A stretch of 64,000 nucleotides of DNA from Trichoplax adhaerens (Eukaryota > Placozoa > Uniplacotomia > Trichoplacea > Trichoplacidae): the NCBI RefSeq assembly GCF_000150275.1, contig NW_002060954.1, positions 1,826,074 through 1,890,073 of the forward strand, in the 5' to 3' direction. The position numbers and the translations under genes are program-made. The notes under the pieces are model-generated. The model saw only the letters and a program-made list of their open reading frames with translations. It did not search any database and was not told the DNA's origin. Below, one piece after another: positions 1 to 15,500 of this stretch; position 1 is the stretch's first letter; each line of letters begins with the position of its first letter.

Positions 1-128
1 AGGTTACAAGCTAAATCTTATATTACAATACAGTTAAGACAGTATAGTACATAGACTGCACAGTTCTTCCATCTGTGAGATAAAAGTGCGCAGTTACACC
101 CACTCAAAGTATAATATTGCATATTTAG

Positions 129-1768
129 ATATTAGTGGAAGTGAAGTTAACAAAGAAGCGAAGCGTCCTCAAGTCTTGGTAAGGCTTACACCAGCGATAA
201 CCAAATTTCGATTTTCTGTGTTGGTATCGCAATCAATGCTTCTTTAAAGATGTAACTTCTATTATCCTTGTATTTGTTGGCCTATACACATATAGGCTCT
301 AGCATCAGTTCCTAAAAAGGGTCAGAAGCTACCTGCCAACGTATTAGCTCCAATTGTGCCACCGTTTTTACCGGCACCAACGTTCGACCTCATGAGTCGT
401 AACGCCGACCGTGCTAAAGGAAATAGTAGATCCCCGGTTGGATTTCCCGCTGAATCTCCGCAGGTAAGGAGTGCATATATGTGCCTATATTATTGCTAAC
501 AATACAAGCTAAATTACAAAGTCATTCAATAACTATTGCTGAAGCAGTGTTAATTGATTCTGAAATTTTGATAGACTATTGGACATTCAGTCGTTCCTAC
601 ATCACCCACTTCTCCATCTCCTCAGGCTATAACGCTACCTAATTTTTCATCGAGGGATAACAGTGCGCTATCTAGTAGACCTAATTCAACCACTTATATG
701 AATTCTGGACCAAGTAAATGTGAGCATCAGCATTAAGCATTCTATCCTGACCACAATTGATTTTATTATCATTGTAGAAATGAAATAAAATGTCATGTTA
801 GAATGAACAGTTATTTTTAAAATATGATTCATTCTAAAAATTTTGCATCAACCTCTGCTGTAATTTTGTTTAATACCCAGCGCCAAATGAGATAAGTGGC
901 AGCAGTAAATCACCAATATATCCGGATTCAGCCTTCTTGCCGTTCTCTAGTAATTCGCGCAGGCGGGAACGAGATTCAAATGTTATTAGACCAATAAACA
1001 GTAGTGATAAGACTGCAAAACGGCCTGGAAGTGTTACATCAGCGTCGGGAGCGAATGTTACAACTACATCAATAAGAAAGTCAACGCCGGTTTTAAGACC
1101 AAGTTCAGGTCCAGTAACCAGAGTTGCATCCTGGAATATGGATGATAGTGGTAGTAGTATATCATTTAGTAATATAAGATCACGACAGAAATCAACGCAA
1201 TCTTCCGATGAAGGTACGATATTTTTTCATATATTTTTAGTTAGAGACTAAAAAATCAGTTAATTACTTGATATAAACGTTAAATATATTTTTTTTTTGA
1301 TGCAGATGAAGTGAGTAGCTTACTAAAGAAGTTATCGTTAGAAAAGTATACATCAGTATTTGAAGAGCAGGAGGTATTTCATAATTACTTTAATTTTCCT
1401 TTTATCATCAAACATAACATTTTATAACGATCTTAAATTTCGTATTTCTATCTTAATTATTAAATCACTCTAAAGGTGGATATGGAAGCTTTCCTATCTT
1501 TAGATGACTTTGATTTGAAAGATTTAGGCATAAATCATGATCAATCTAGAAAGCAAATACTTGCAGCTATTACAGAACTCAATAGTAATAAGGTAAGATT
1601 TTCTTAATTTTGTAACAGGAATATTATCATAAAGTGTGTTGTAATGTACGGCTCATAGGACTTACACTTTCTACTTCCATTATATCATTAAATTTAAAAT
1701 TTATTTAGGATCGACAAAGGCAAAATCTGCTTGCTTCGTTTCAATTACCTGGATCAGTTAAAAAATAA
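129..1768 (+). CDS. ANKS6: ANKS6-like SAM-domain protein, 3' part (gene runs off left edge)
   Basis: Seven exons can be joined in frame: 129-178, 296-463, 575-713, 881-1213, 1306-1373, 1476-1592 and 1709-1768, with stop TAA at 1766-1768. About 310 C-terminal residues are visible. The first part is a Ser/Pro-rich, low-complexity linker. It is followed by a SAM domain spanning the last three exons (from [11 protein letters not shown] through [18 protein letters not shown] to [11 protein letters not shown]), which ends about 20 residues before the stop. The SAM sequence and its position at the extreme C-terminus match vertebrate ANKS6, a component of the inversin compartment of cilia that works with NEK8, INVS and NPHP3. 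The expected N-terminal ankyrin repeats would lie left of the window and are not seen, so ANKS6 rather than another ANKS family member is a family-level inference. AATAAA overlaps the stop codon (1764-1769). Confidence 0.85.
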
Positions 1769-3578
1769 ATGGAAATGATCTGAATGTATTAAAATTAAAT
1801 TTTTACGCTTTAATGTTATAGTTGTAACAAGATCGAAAGTTTTATAATTTCGATCATATAAATATAAATAGTAGGTCCTTATATTTTTGACATAAAACGT
1901 GGTCAAATAGTGTCCTAAATGTTAGTTGTGGATGAATTTTGATTTCAATATTATTTCAATTTTACAACGACGAAAAAAGATTATTTTTGAAGCAAACATT
2001 AACTACTACATATATTTATATAGAGAGACTACAGCTAATATCCAGATCGGTTTGCTACTGCAAAGTTTTGATACAGCATACTTTTGCAAGTGTAGCGTAT
2101 ACTTAATTCGCATGTACGCCAACATGTGCATGGTTTGCGTACTGTGCTTTTTGTTAGATGTTACAAAGTGTAATACTTACTGCTTTAACTTAATACGCGT
2201 GCTCAATCTTCGATTGATCTTTATTTTATATTTTTATTTATACTTAAATAAAATTACCATCATTTTTTACTAATATAATCTTCGATTCTTGATGTCAGTA
2301 AGGTGTAGTACATGACTTTATAACTGAATTAAATTCTTGCTTTAGACTGCGAAAAATTTCCGTCTCTTAGTATCTTCTATCATTTTTTTCTCCTCTTTAA
2401 AATTGATAACTTAAAAGGAGCAACCTTTTTACTAAATATCGTGCAAAAATAAATGCCATCATCATAGTATTTGAAATCTGATACTGATGAACTGTAACTT
2501 CAGTAATTATGAAATTTAGATTCATTGATTAATGATTGATTACATGTTTGTAAAAAGATATGCAAGCAAGATGTTTTCTTGAGATACGGTAAACTACACG
2601 TATTACTTTTATTAAATATCGTACTTCTACTTTTATATCAAGTTAAATTCTTTCGTATAGTAATACTCTAGCTATCGCCAGTTATAACAAAATATGTAAG
2701 AAATATTTTTGCGTTGGAGTAGGCTGCTTTGAAGTACGAGTACAAAAAATGTGCCTATTAGAAATATTTATAAAAAATTTTCAAACTTTAGGTCGTTGCT
2801 TCAACATGATTATACTAGGTTTAACGCATCCTACAGCTCATCGCTTTTAGCCCAATATACTATAATATAATTGATGATTGCAACCGAAATGGCGATAATT
2901 AATACAATACTATGCACGGTTTACACAAAGTTATAATATGATCTGATTCAATAATTACAATACACGTAGAAACTTGGGCTATCTGAAAGCTTTGTATATA
3001 TCTTACCCTGGTTAAATCCAATTAAGTGATCCAAAAATGGAAGTAAACGCAACGTAGCTACTGTACAACAAACTTGTGCAACAGTCATGAGTATTTTTAA
3101 ATGTTCTACTGTTGCATTTCGAAAGTTAATATAAAATTTTAATTGAGTAGCACCAAGTTACCGATCTGAGACTAACTCCTGACTAATTATCCTTTGTTGA
3201 AATCTAAATTTAACAAGCAGTTTAAATACTAAGAAATTTGGTAGAACTCATCTTTATTAATATCAATATAACTATAAATAACAATAAATCGATGTTTCGG
3301 ATCAATGTTGATCTGAATTTCTACTAAATTATGATTAATAGCTTTTAAGTACAAACTATCCTATGAAATAGCGAAGCCGTTAACCCTGAAAAGAATACGG
3401 TTAATATGTGCTAGCATCAAATTATCTATTTTTATACACTAGATTAAGAAATTACAGTACTGTATGAGGACATTTTTATACATAAATGGGAGTTTTTCTT
3501 GTTTCTTGTTATGATCATTATACCTTATAATTCTACAATTGATATCTTGTAAAAATAGCAATTTAATGTGTATTGGTA
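1769..3578. other. Intergenic region between convergent ANKS6-like and PDCD6 genes
   Basis: AT-rich sequence between the 3' ends of two convergent genes; it should contain both 3' UTRs. I see no conserved coding exon, RNA gene or clear repeat. A 115-codon open frame at 1926-2273 is Tyr/Ile/Leu-rich, matches nothing and looks like chance. Confidence 0.6.
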
Positions 3579-5525
<1,947 letters not shown>

Positions 5526-5796
5526 TTTAGGTTAGACCTGAATCAATCTACTCGACTATAGAAGCTCGTCGTCTAGCAAAGTTGGCAATCGAGTGTTTGA
5601 TCTTTTTCAAGTGTACCCAAAGGGCGTCACTGTCGTTATGAGCGCTTTTCGCCTTGGCGTACCTTATATTAGCGTGAGGGTACATATCAGTATATTAAAC
5701 GGTCGATTCAGCTGATATGGTACCCTACAGTGTCTACCGGTGTATGGGTGTACTCATAGAAAGTGGTAGCAGGCTCGGAAAAAAGCTCTTCGGAAC

Positions 5797-5935
5797 CATG
5801 GACAGTGGGACATTAGGTGAACAATGGACATGGACATTGGACACTGGACAGTGGGCAGGACAGTGAGTACAGTACAGTACAATACTGTACTGCACGTACT
5901 GTAGTGTCTATTGTACTGTTACAGTAGCAACGGAG
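5797..5935. repeat. GGACA / GTACA degenerate minisatellite
   Basis: A run of imperfect GGACAGTGGGACA-like units (about 5797-5865) passes directly into GTACA repeats (AGTACAGTACAGTAC) and then into their inverse, TACTGTACTG. The repeat is therefore partly palindromic. It sits 270-410 bases upstream of the PDCD6 start codon. Confidence 0.75.
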
Positions 5936-6201
5936 TCATTCGTTCATTAAACGTTTAACTTAATGGGCCGACATCAATTAATTAATTTATTTATTTATTT
6001 ACTGTAAATTTATTACACATGCAGTATTATGAATATTTATCATGCAGATCCGATAGACTATGAATTACGCTAATAAAGCTGCATTAAGCTATACAATCTA
6101 TTTTTATCTCACATTCACTATTTTGGGTGTGTAACATGACGTAGCCTTTGGTCATTTGAAAGTAAGATTGTAGGAATAGTAGTATTNTCCTGCAAGCTTT
6201 A

Positions 6202-6524
6202 NNNNNNNNNNNNNNNNNNNNNNNNNNNNNNNNNNNNNNNNNNNNNNNNNNNNNNNNNNNNNNNNNNNNNNNNNNNNNNNNNNNNNNNNNNNNNNNNNNN
6301 NNNNNNNNNNNNNNNNNNNNNNNNNNNNNNNNNNNNNNNNNNNNNNNNNNNNNNNNNNNNNNNNNNNNNNNNNNNNNNNNNNNNNNNNNNNNNNNNNNNN
6401 NNNNNNNNNNNNNNNNNNNNNNNNNNNNNNNNNNNNNNNNNNNNNNNNNNNNNNNNNNNNNNNNNNNNNNNNNNNNNNNNNNNNNNNNNNNNNNNNNNNN
6501 NNNNNNNNNNNNNNNNNNNNNNNN
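6202..6524. other. Assembly gap (323 N)
   Basis: An unbroken run of N, with one further N at 6187. Open frames crossing it are artefacts. It lies near the palindromic minisatellite, which may explain the failed assembly. Confidence 0.99.
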
Positions 6525-7778
6525 CTTGATAAAGTCGTATAGACAACCTGTAATGACAGACATTTAGCAATAAATGAATAAAAATGGTATATTTTCTCAT
6601 CCTTGAGCTAGTTACTAGCATCATTTGTCTTGCTTTTTGATGACAAGTCCAATATTAAGGATTACAATACGTTTATGCAATCTTTCTTTCCTAACTCTAC
6701 AGTTCAAAGTGTTGTCCTATAGCATTAAGTGCTTTTATTCCTTCTTAAATTTGAAGTTAAAGGAAAATATTCTGAACTTGTGGGCTCAAAACAGCAACCA
6801 CTTCGCTATACAATAGTACAGTTCGTACTGTGTCAGTGTGTATACGGTATACCAGTACACCACTGAACTACATTATATACGGAAGTACCATATGAACTAG
6901 CTAAAGTAAACAGCAATCCGGCCCAACGCTCTAAAAGTGAACATTATTGTAATTATAAAAATAGTATCTAGTAAAATGAATGCAATCCTATTGCGATAAT
7001 CTCGATCTATCCTACTGTTTGGCGTTCGTGGATCAACTTACCAGAAATTAAAGAATAATGCAGGCATTAATAAAAGTGTGTACTCTTTCACAATGTACGG
7101 TACGCGGACACTACTCTTTACGGCCTGATCATTCTATAACGTAGTATAATACGCGAACTAGTGCATAGTGATACTGGCGAATGTGAGCTAAGATACACCT
7201 ACTACTTATATTAGAAATGAATTAAATGCTAAATTAATTAACTGTAATTTATTATTGATAATGGCCATGAAATGACGAGTGTGTAGATAACATTAACATC
7301 AAAAGTAGCTTTATTTGCATCAGGATTTTAATCAACTCAATGACTACTCCTATGTTTATAGAAATACCGTTTACATTATAATAAATATTTTACTAATACA
7401 TTAACTAATGATGTACTTCTTTAATAAGAGGCATTTCGACTGATTAATTATTATTTCACTGAATACGCTCTAGGCATGATTACTCGATTCTCGAAGATGA
7501 GTCGTTTAAAGATAACAATCAGCAAATACTGCATCATTAATTAGACGTTTCAGCTTAGCATTAACGAAGGTGACTATTGTTTTTCTATAGTTATAGTTCG
7601 TGCAGACTAAAACTTACTATTCACTAATAGATATGAGCACTTTTAACGCAGTAACGAAAGCTGCACAATTATAGGTTAATCGTTTCATTACTTCTTTGTA
7701 GTCTTATTTCGAAACCGATCGCAAAGCCCAGTCCAAAGAAAATTGAAGAAGTTTCCATAATCCTTTGAAGCAAAAAGT

Positions 7779-7784
7779 TTTATT
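7779..7784 (-). terminator. Polyadenylation signal AATAAA of the DHRS7-like gene
   Basis: TTTATT on the plus strand reads AATAAA on the minus strand, about 18 bases after the DHRS7-like stop codon. It implies a very short 3' UTR. Confidence 0.5.
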
Positions 7785-7801
7785 ATTAAAATGCAGTTTA
7801 G

Positions 7802-10071
7802 TTAGAAAAATCTATCGTCTTGAGACAATTCTAGAACAGAAATAGTAAAACCTACAAGTTTGCCAGAAGCCATTGCCTTCAATCTTGGACCGGTTGTTAG
7901 ATTCAAGAGCCTACACAAAATTATGATTAATAATAGCAAAAGAAGTAGCAAGCGCAGTGGAATTATCTGACAATCTAAAGTGTCTAGCATGATATCGTTA
8001 ATGGGACTTACCATTTACCCACAGATGGGGTATACTGCATTAAATATGTCATAAGTAATGGCAAATGGTTAGAGATCCATACTTCATCAATTTCATTAGC
8101 AATCGCTACCGACATTAAATGCGCAAAGCGATCCGTTGGCATTTTTTTCGAATTATCCATCCCACTTTCTCCTACTTTCTGCATTAAGGAAAATACCGAA
8201 ATTATAGAGTTGTTAATTGTGACAATTTTTTAGGCGTAATTTTCCTATCTAGCTAAACTTGAGCACGAAAAAAAGTACATCTACCGCTACAGTAACATGT
8301 TAACTACTTAAAAAGACCTTACATCAAGATGTTGGTTACCTTATCAGCATTATCTGACAATGCATTTTTGCCCACATTTGACACAACTGCTCCAGGACAT
8401 ATTATGCTAGTTTTGATGCCAGGATTTGTGGCAAAAAGTTCAAAATTTAATGCTTCAAAGAAGCCCTAAAAGTACCAAATTACATGATTAGATCGCAAAG
8501 CAAGTAATAGTTGTATTAAATTAGCGCTGAGCTATTACAGAAGATTTTAAGGATGCTTTTGGTAATCTAAAGCTAATTATCGTAATATACGCAATTGTGA
8601 AGAATCACAAAATCAATAGCGCATTACGCTATATACATACATGAAGTGCAAATTTACTGGCACTGTACCCACTGCTACCTGGAACGCCTATATAGAAATT
8701 GATATACATTAGAGAACAGAAGCACGCAATGACCGGTTTATTTTAATATACATATGGTATGATAGGCAACACCGTATAGTGATGTGCATTTGCAAAGATA
8801 AGCGCATCTTAAAATTTTTTAAATGATTTACTCGAAAATGTAAAGATACATGCAATCATGGTTTATCACTACAACTATTATAGCGTTATCTTACTTACCG
8901 AATTTACCAGCAAGACTGGATATAACTACTAAGAGGCCTTTACCTCTTGCATACATATGATTGTGAAGGATAGATTTAGTTAAAGAAATTGTACCAATGA
9001 CATTTAATTGGCATAGATACTGGTCAACACTGATATCTGCCTGCATTGCCAAAGAGCGTTGTGATCTTCCGGCATTATTTATAAGGATATCAACCTGAAA
9101 AGTGAATGATTACACTTTTTAGGTAATGACAAAAGTAAAATAGCAGATATATGTATTAAAAGAATAGCAATAAATACATTAAATAGTAAGATCTATGAAA
9201 TCTAAATAAGTTACATAGGCATTCCATTGGTTTATAATTAATAAATCGTTTTATCAGATAGATAACTGTACGATTTAAATGTACTTAATAATACGTATCT
9301 TCAATTACATTGCTAACTTCGTCAGTAATAACATTACTGCGTAAAAGGTGAGCTATTGGAATACTTACAACTCCAAAACACTGAACAGCCTCCGCAACGA
9401 CGTCATTATGTTTTTGAATATCGGCGAGATCCAAAATTACAATTTTGACAGCTGATTCCTTTAATCCATACCCTAAATGTTCATTGTAATTGAGATACAT
9501 GTATAACTGGACAAATGTACAAATGTTGCAATTGTTGCATGGAACATAGAGGCTCTAGTTCATTAGTACATACTATTATGAGTTCATATTTTGTAAATAT
9601 AAATTCTTTATTAACTGTAAAGTAATTACAGTAAATTCTAGTTTCAATGCATAACGGCAACTAAGCTTGCACATACGCAGGAATCACTGATAATACTTTA
9701 CTTGTACACTATACTTTCGATAGTTTCCTAATAGCAACTCCCAGCTAAGAACAGAAAGTGGTAAATATCTAACCTATACAAGCTTGTTTGACACGCTTTA
9801 ATTCATCTTCTCTTCTAGCCGACAAAATTAGCCGAATGTCCTTGCAATTTTGCGCCAAATTATAAGCCGCATACTCCCCAATCCCGCTACTAGCACCAGT
9901 AATCCAAACGACTTTGCCATTTAATGAAGAGATTGGTCGACCAAACTTTTCTTTGTATAAAACCGTTAAGTCAGCATCGGCTAAGCAAAATCGAATAAAC
10001 TGCACTACCAATATTAGTGGTAAAATGTAGTAAAACATTATTTCAAATAGGAAACATATAAGCCACATCAT
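7802..10071 (-). CDS. DHRS7: DHRS7-like short-chain dehydrogenase/reductase
   Basis: Complete, seven exons in transcript order: 10071-9774, 9472-9369, 9094-8899, 8687-8641, 8465-8340, 8178-8012, 7910-7802; 1047 nt, 348 residues (human DHRS7 339). All introns are GT-AG and phases close. An N-terminal hydrophobic segment (about residues 3-25) predicts an ER membrane anchor. The Rossmann glycine motif TGASSGIG is near residue 57, NNAG near 140, a catalytic Ser in VVISSLAG near 191, and the active-site YSASK near 206; CPG follows in exon 5. All SDR catalytic residues are therefore present. The family reduces retinoids and steroids with NADPH; the actual substrate here cannot be read from sequence. 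The N-terminal block (VQFIRFCLADADLTVLY) is closest to DHRS7 among classical SDRs. The first ATG of an ATG-ATG pair at 10071 is taken as start. Confidence 0.87.
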
Positions 10072-12523
10072 TTTTCCTTCCGTATTTTGGTAACGACAGA
10101 TGAAATGGAATGTTGATGAAAAGTTTGCCTCTAATCTTTGTTAACCTAACCGTAATGATGAGTAACAGTAGTTCCAATTACATATAGAAATGTAGACGTA
10201 GAATTCAATTAAGCTGTGCAAAGTATTTTGTATCCAGTTGTCTACTATAGAATCATAACTGCAATCGACATACACATCTTTCACTCTTTCAGTTTTATAG
10301 GAGAATCTTAATTGATTGTACTCATCATGCTGAACAGTGACTAAAAATACAGGTAATCATCTGCAATAAGAATGATAGTGTATGTACAGTTATCAACTGA
10401 CAGAAACGATTCATTCTAATTATCGGAAAGCAGAAACTACCATTAAGACGAACTGATCGTTGGTTTATATATAACCTTATACTTTATGTTGATTTAATTT
10501 CAATGCTCGTACTCTATTTTTTCTCCCTCTCTTACCCTAGTGTAGTCTGCATTAATTAAGCAGTACAGCATTTATTTATAATTGAATAATAATTAATTAT
10601 TATAGTATGTCTGTGCACTAGTCAGTGGATATCTTAAAGCTATATTGATTATTCACTAATTCATTGATGCTTAATACTTCACCTCGACAGTACAAGCCAA
10701 ATTATGACAGAATTAGTTTAAACTGTTGATTTCGATGATATCTTACAATGATGATTAATTTATCTACGACGTTATCATGAGCATAAGATAATTAATTGTA
10801 GACGTAATAGATACAGTAACACTCGTACAGTACAGTAGATCTTATAAGATACAGACAGTGTGCACGACTATGCAAGCTGCAATTCTGACGTTACTCTACC
10901 TGAGTTTTTCCACAATCGCTACAAGCCAGTATCGCCAAATTATGATTAATTAATTAATCTAGTAGCAAAGAGAAGCACTGCACAACAATACGTCTACACG
11001 TAGGTTGCACTTGAATGACAGCCAATGCTAGGAAAGCTCAATTAGAATTCTGAAAAACTGTTTTCCCTTGCCTAATGTACACATGTACATCTACTCCGGT
11101 AAAACACCTACAGGTCGCATATACGATTACTGTTATTGTGAACATGCGTATAGATGTTCAGTATTATACTGTACTGTTGAATAACGACTATAGCGACGAA
11201 AGTCCAAATATTATGCAGGCCATACAAGATTAGCTAATCGAGTCAAAATGTCGTCATTCGTAGTCGATAACTGCATGCCTATGTGCCTTTTGTCAGCAAT
11301 GTGAGCAGCAATAAATCAGCTATGCAGTATAATTGTATAATGGTCTAAGCGGACTAGGCTTAGAAGGATTTTCTAGAGAAATTAAAAAGTGTAAATCCAT
11401 GATGAGATCGTATAGCGGACCTCTGCAAATGATGCCAAAATTAAGGCTGATGGGCTGCTACAGTAGTGACTGGTGTAATAGACTTCAGTTTACAGTCATG
11501 TAATGTTGATCTGTATCGCTGCAAAGGATGCCAAAAAATCAAGCTGGTCTGCCGTATTGACTGATGATAGATGTAGTATTATGTACAGTATTACTAGTAG
11601 GTTTTTCCTTGATCTCGATGAGTCTAGGAAAAGAAAGTAATTTAATGTTGCACCTTGCCGCAGTATGTAGCGCTCCATTCGTACATTATATTGCATTGCA
11701 TCAACCAGGATGATTCGTATGCGATGCTGTTGATTTTGAAGCCATAGTGTATCCTATACTGTACAGTATAGGCAATATCTGCTATACTATACATACAATG
11801 TATTCTAGTTGACTGTATTGTGTATCCTCGCTCTATCGTATAGTAGTTATAGGATAACAGTGCTGTCATAAAGATCTCTGCAGCTTAATAAACTCCCATG
11901 GTGCAGCTGATCAACGATGTTAAAGGACTTGATTCAATTACAAACTTAATTTATCAATTCTACTGCGTATTCCAATGGGACTGCTAACTGATTCAACTAG
12001 CCGTAAGAGGCTACATAATCTCCTTTTCGCCAATTGGCCAATATTAAGGTATGTAGCAACCAACTGCATAGTATAAAACTATCAACCATAATCGTCCATA
12101 GTCACGACAGTAGTGTTATGAGTATTTAGGCTTCCACTTGCTTAATCATCGTTCCTAAATGAAAAGCTTGGCAATTTTGGATCATGAAGTTATAAATTGC
12201 AATCAATATTCTTATCTCACTAGCCAGTTCTAAACTGTCTTGAGTTCTACGAGTGTTTAACCATGGTATGGTGTACACGCATAGCGGTAAATGGCTGAAT
12301 GTAGCAAAAAGAAAAGTTGATATACGTATTACACAGTGACATGATACCATAATTAAAATGTCAACCCTCAAACTAAATTCTATTATACTATCTTCATTTT
12401 AGCATGGAACGTAATGTCAAATATGTTTGTTTTTTGCGACATAATCAGTCAGCTTGGCTGTATGCATGAATACCTTGAACTGAGTACATTCTGTATTTTA
12501 TTAACTAGAAATTCTATTATTTT
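10072..12523. other. Intergenic region between divergent DHRS7-like and GPAA1 genes
   Basis: About 2.4 kb with promoters expected at both ends and perhaps an upstream exon of GPAA1. It is rich in short TACTGTAC/GTACAGTA palindromes (for example 10825-10840, 11165-11175, 11753-11772). Minus-strand open frames at 11496-11869 and 12126-12371 have no recognisable domain and are not called. Confidence 0.55.
11753..11772. repeat. Perfect 20-bp palindrome around TACTGTACAGTA
   Basis: CCTATACTGT is followed immediately by its exact reverse complement ACAGTATAGG. It is the longest perfect member I saw of a palindromic motif scattered through the intergenic DNA of this window. Confidence 0.8.
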
Positions 12524-15500
12524 ATGATTAGCATTTTGCTCTACGTTATTGGAATGATTTGGTTGCTAGCATTGGCTCTTGATGACTTCAACGATAGATG
12601 TTACATATCGGAAAATGCTTTGATGCCAGCCATGACGCATACGCACTATACCAATGCCAGAGACGTAACAAGTATGACTAGTGAATTAACAGAGATGTCG
12701 TCGAGGTAATCGTATACTAGTTTATTGCTAAAAATTATTTTATTGTACATAAAGTTTTAGCTGTGTCGACCGATTGACTTTGCTAGTCGTATTTATTGAC
12801 TAACAACTCTATATACTTGAATATCATACGACAACATAGCCAAATTAATAACACGCATTAGTACTTTGATTTGTTGCATTTTTTATACTTTACCTAAAAA
12901 TGAAGTATCCATTGCATTATAGTTGATTGATTATTATAATACATGAGAAGATATACAATGTTATATTTAATATACCCAAGCTGATAGTATAGTGGACTCA
13001 GGAGTAATTTGAGTTCTTATTTTATAGGACCGTGCCTGCTAACTGGATACTTGAGCATTTTAAGAAATCAGGATTCGATACATTTACGCAAAATTTTACT
13101 TACCAGCGGCCATTTAATTATGTCAAAAACAAGGTTTAGGCCTACCTGCTATCACCATATAACATTTTACTTGTGCTACTGTAAATTACAGTTTTAAGAC
13201 ATATATAGTTATTATACTAGTACAGTATCACTAAGTGCTATATGTTGCGTTTATCACAGACTATTACTGGTATGAATGTATATGGAATACTCAGAGCACC
13301 CCGTAAAGCTGGAACAGAGGCAATTGTCTTAAATGTTCCTTATCGCCCTATACATCAAATCAAGCAAGAAGCAACTCATGCTGGACTTGCATTGATGATA
13401 TCATTAGCTTCTTACTTTCAAGGTGCAATTTTACATATTTTGTGTCTCTGATGTATATCATGTATTGCTTATCATTATCTAAGCCACTATGAATTTCATT
13501 GAAGTAATACATTCGAATTAATCTATCTTTATGGCTTAGAAAAAACGTACTGGTCCAAGGATATCATCTTTTTGGTAACAGAGAGGGAATATTATGGATT
13601 GCAGGCATGGCTGGACAGCTACTATGATACCCATATACCTGGTAGTTATGACATACGAGTATCTCTTTATGTAATAAACATACAGTATGCGAATAATAGA
13701 AAAACTAATACCTGGATAGTTTATTTAAAATTTATAAGCAAACAATTGTTTTTAATAATAATAATATACGTAGTATACGAGTTGTTATATTAAATCCAGC
13801 CTAATATATGTTGTTATGGCAGGTATTGAGAGGGAAGAACTAGGCGGCAGAGGTGGATCGATTCAGTCTGCTATTACATTAGAAATACCATCTGAATATG
13901 TTGAAAGTCTCAACTTGAAACTTGGTTGGTAACTTTATAGTCAGAATTTTTTAAAATTGCGCTTTTTCTGTATTATAGGATAAATTTCATGAAGAACATC
14001 ATTTTTAACTTTGTAACAATGGTACATCACTTTATATCTTTGCTAATACTATATTTTGATGCAAATGTGTAAATATGATAGAAGGGGTAAATGGTCAGCT
14101 ACCCAATCTAGATGTATTCAACATGGCTGTGAGAATATGTGACAGAGAAGGAATCACTCCTACACTTCCAAGGCCTGTAAGCATAAGTACAGCATAGCTG
14201 CAAGCGATAATTTGTGACTCAATATAGCTCAGTAACTATTTATGGCTCATTTCAGAGTTACAAGAGTTCAACTTCTTACTTGAAATCCTTGATGACAATG
14301 CTAACCATGATGTCAAAGCATGCTCTAGGAATTCCCACTGGCAACCACGGACTATTCTTAAAGTACTAAATGCTTATCAGACACATTAAATTGAATTTAT
14401 AATAATCTAGAATAGGAGTAACGTAACTAGTTCTCACACCAGGAAGATTAAAGCATCAAAATTTATTGCTTACATTTGAACCCTTTATTTGAATTCTATT
14501 ATTTTAGATATCATATTGAAGCTATTACCCTGCAGGGTGTACTATCTGATCACTCCTATATTTCGAAAATGCCCAACATTGGCAGGTAAATATCATTATT
14601 CATCTGTTAGGAGGAAAGAATGTTCTCATGCACATATGACTCACGAGAAAGTAACACATTATTTTATATTTTCGTATTATTGATACAATATTTATGAACT
14701 AAATTTTTTTATTCAGAGCTGTAGAAGGAATTTTTAGAAGTCTGAATAATCTATTGGAAAGATTTCATGCTTCATACTTTTTCTACGTGTTGCCTTCTGA
14801 ACATCGATATGTATCGATTGGCCTCTACATGCCGCCATTTTTTTGCTTGATCATACCTTTATTGATTAAAATATCCAAACCTTAGGAAATTATTCAATTT
14901 CAAATATTGTATATTTATATTTATCAAAGTAGTATCGTTCTCATTGTAATTATTAGGACGCTCACTTGCAACACTAAGCTAAAAATCGTTTCCCTTAACG
15001 TTAAGTAAGCTATTTTTCTATGGAATGCAGCTGCAGATACTCAATTTTTGAAGAAAATTTGTGAAGATGCAATCAATGATGATAAGAACGTAGATAATAA
15101 TCAAGGATCCTCAAAAGCGAATATGGAGGTCTTAATTTAATCTAATTACGATAAAATTGTCCTGTAATACGGTAAATTAATTATATCCGAAAAGTGATGC
15201 ATGGTAATAACTCGTATAATTATCTATTACGTATAGGTCGCTTTTTATAGTCACCAGCACGATTTTAAGTATTTACTGGCTTTGGTTACACTAGTTTACT
15301 TTTCTGGTATTATATTATACATTTTACCTAATACTGTCTGGGAACAATCAATACGTTATGATGTTAATCCAATGGTTGCAATGTACGTTGCATATTTTAA
15401 TATTATCCTAATATCCGTATGTGTCCCGTTCTTTCTTCGAAGGTACAGTACTTCAGTATAGAACTCTAAACTTAACTTTTGATAACGCGTGTTCTAATTC

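Larger units (their letters stand above)
5526..7801. other. Intergenic region upstream of PDCD6 and downstream of DHRS7
   Basis: It must hold the PDCD6 promoter and the DHRS7-like 3' UTR. It includes a minisatellite at 5797-5935 and an assembly gap at 6202-6524. The remainder is AT-rich, with no exon or RNA gene I can support. Confidence 0.6.

Noticed and set aside
1926-2273. 115-codon plus-strand frame after the ANKS6-like gene
   Set aside because: AT-driven composition, no recognisable motif, no splice partners.
6084-6624. Minus-strand frames crossing the N run
   Set aside because: Most of the residues are unknown; an artefact of the assembly gap.
12126-12371. 81-codon minus-strand frame upstream of GPAA1
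   Set aside because: No domain or homologue recognised and no matching exon nearby.
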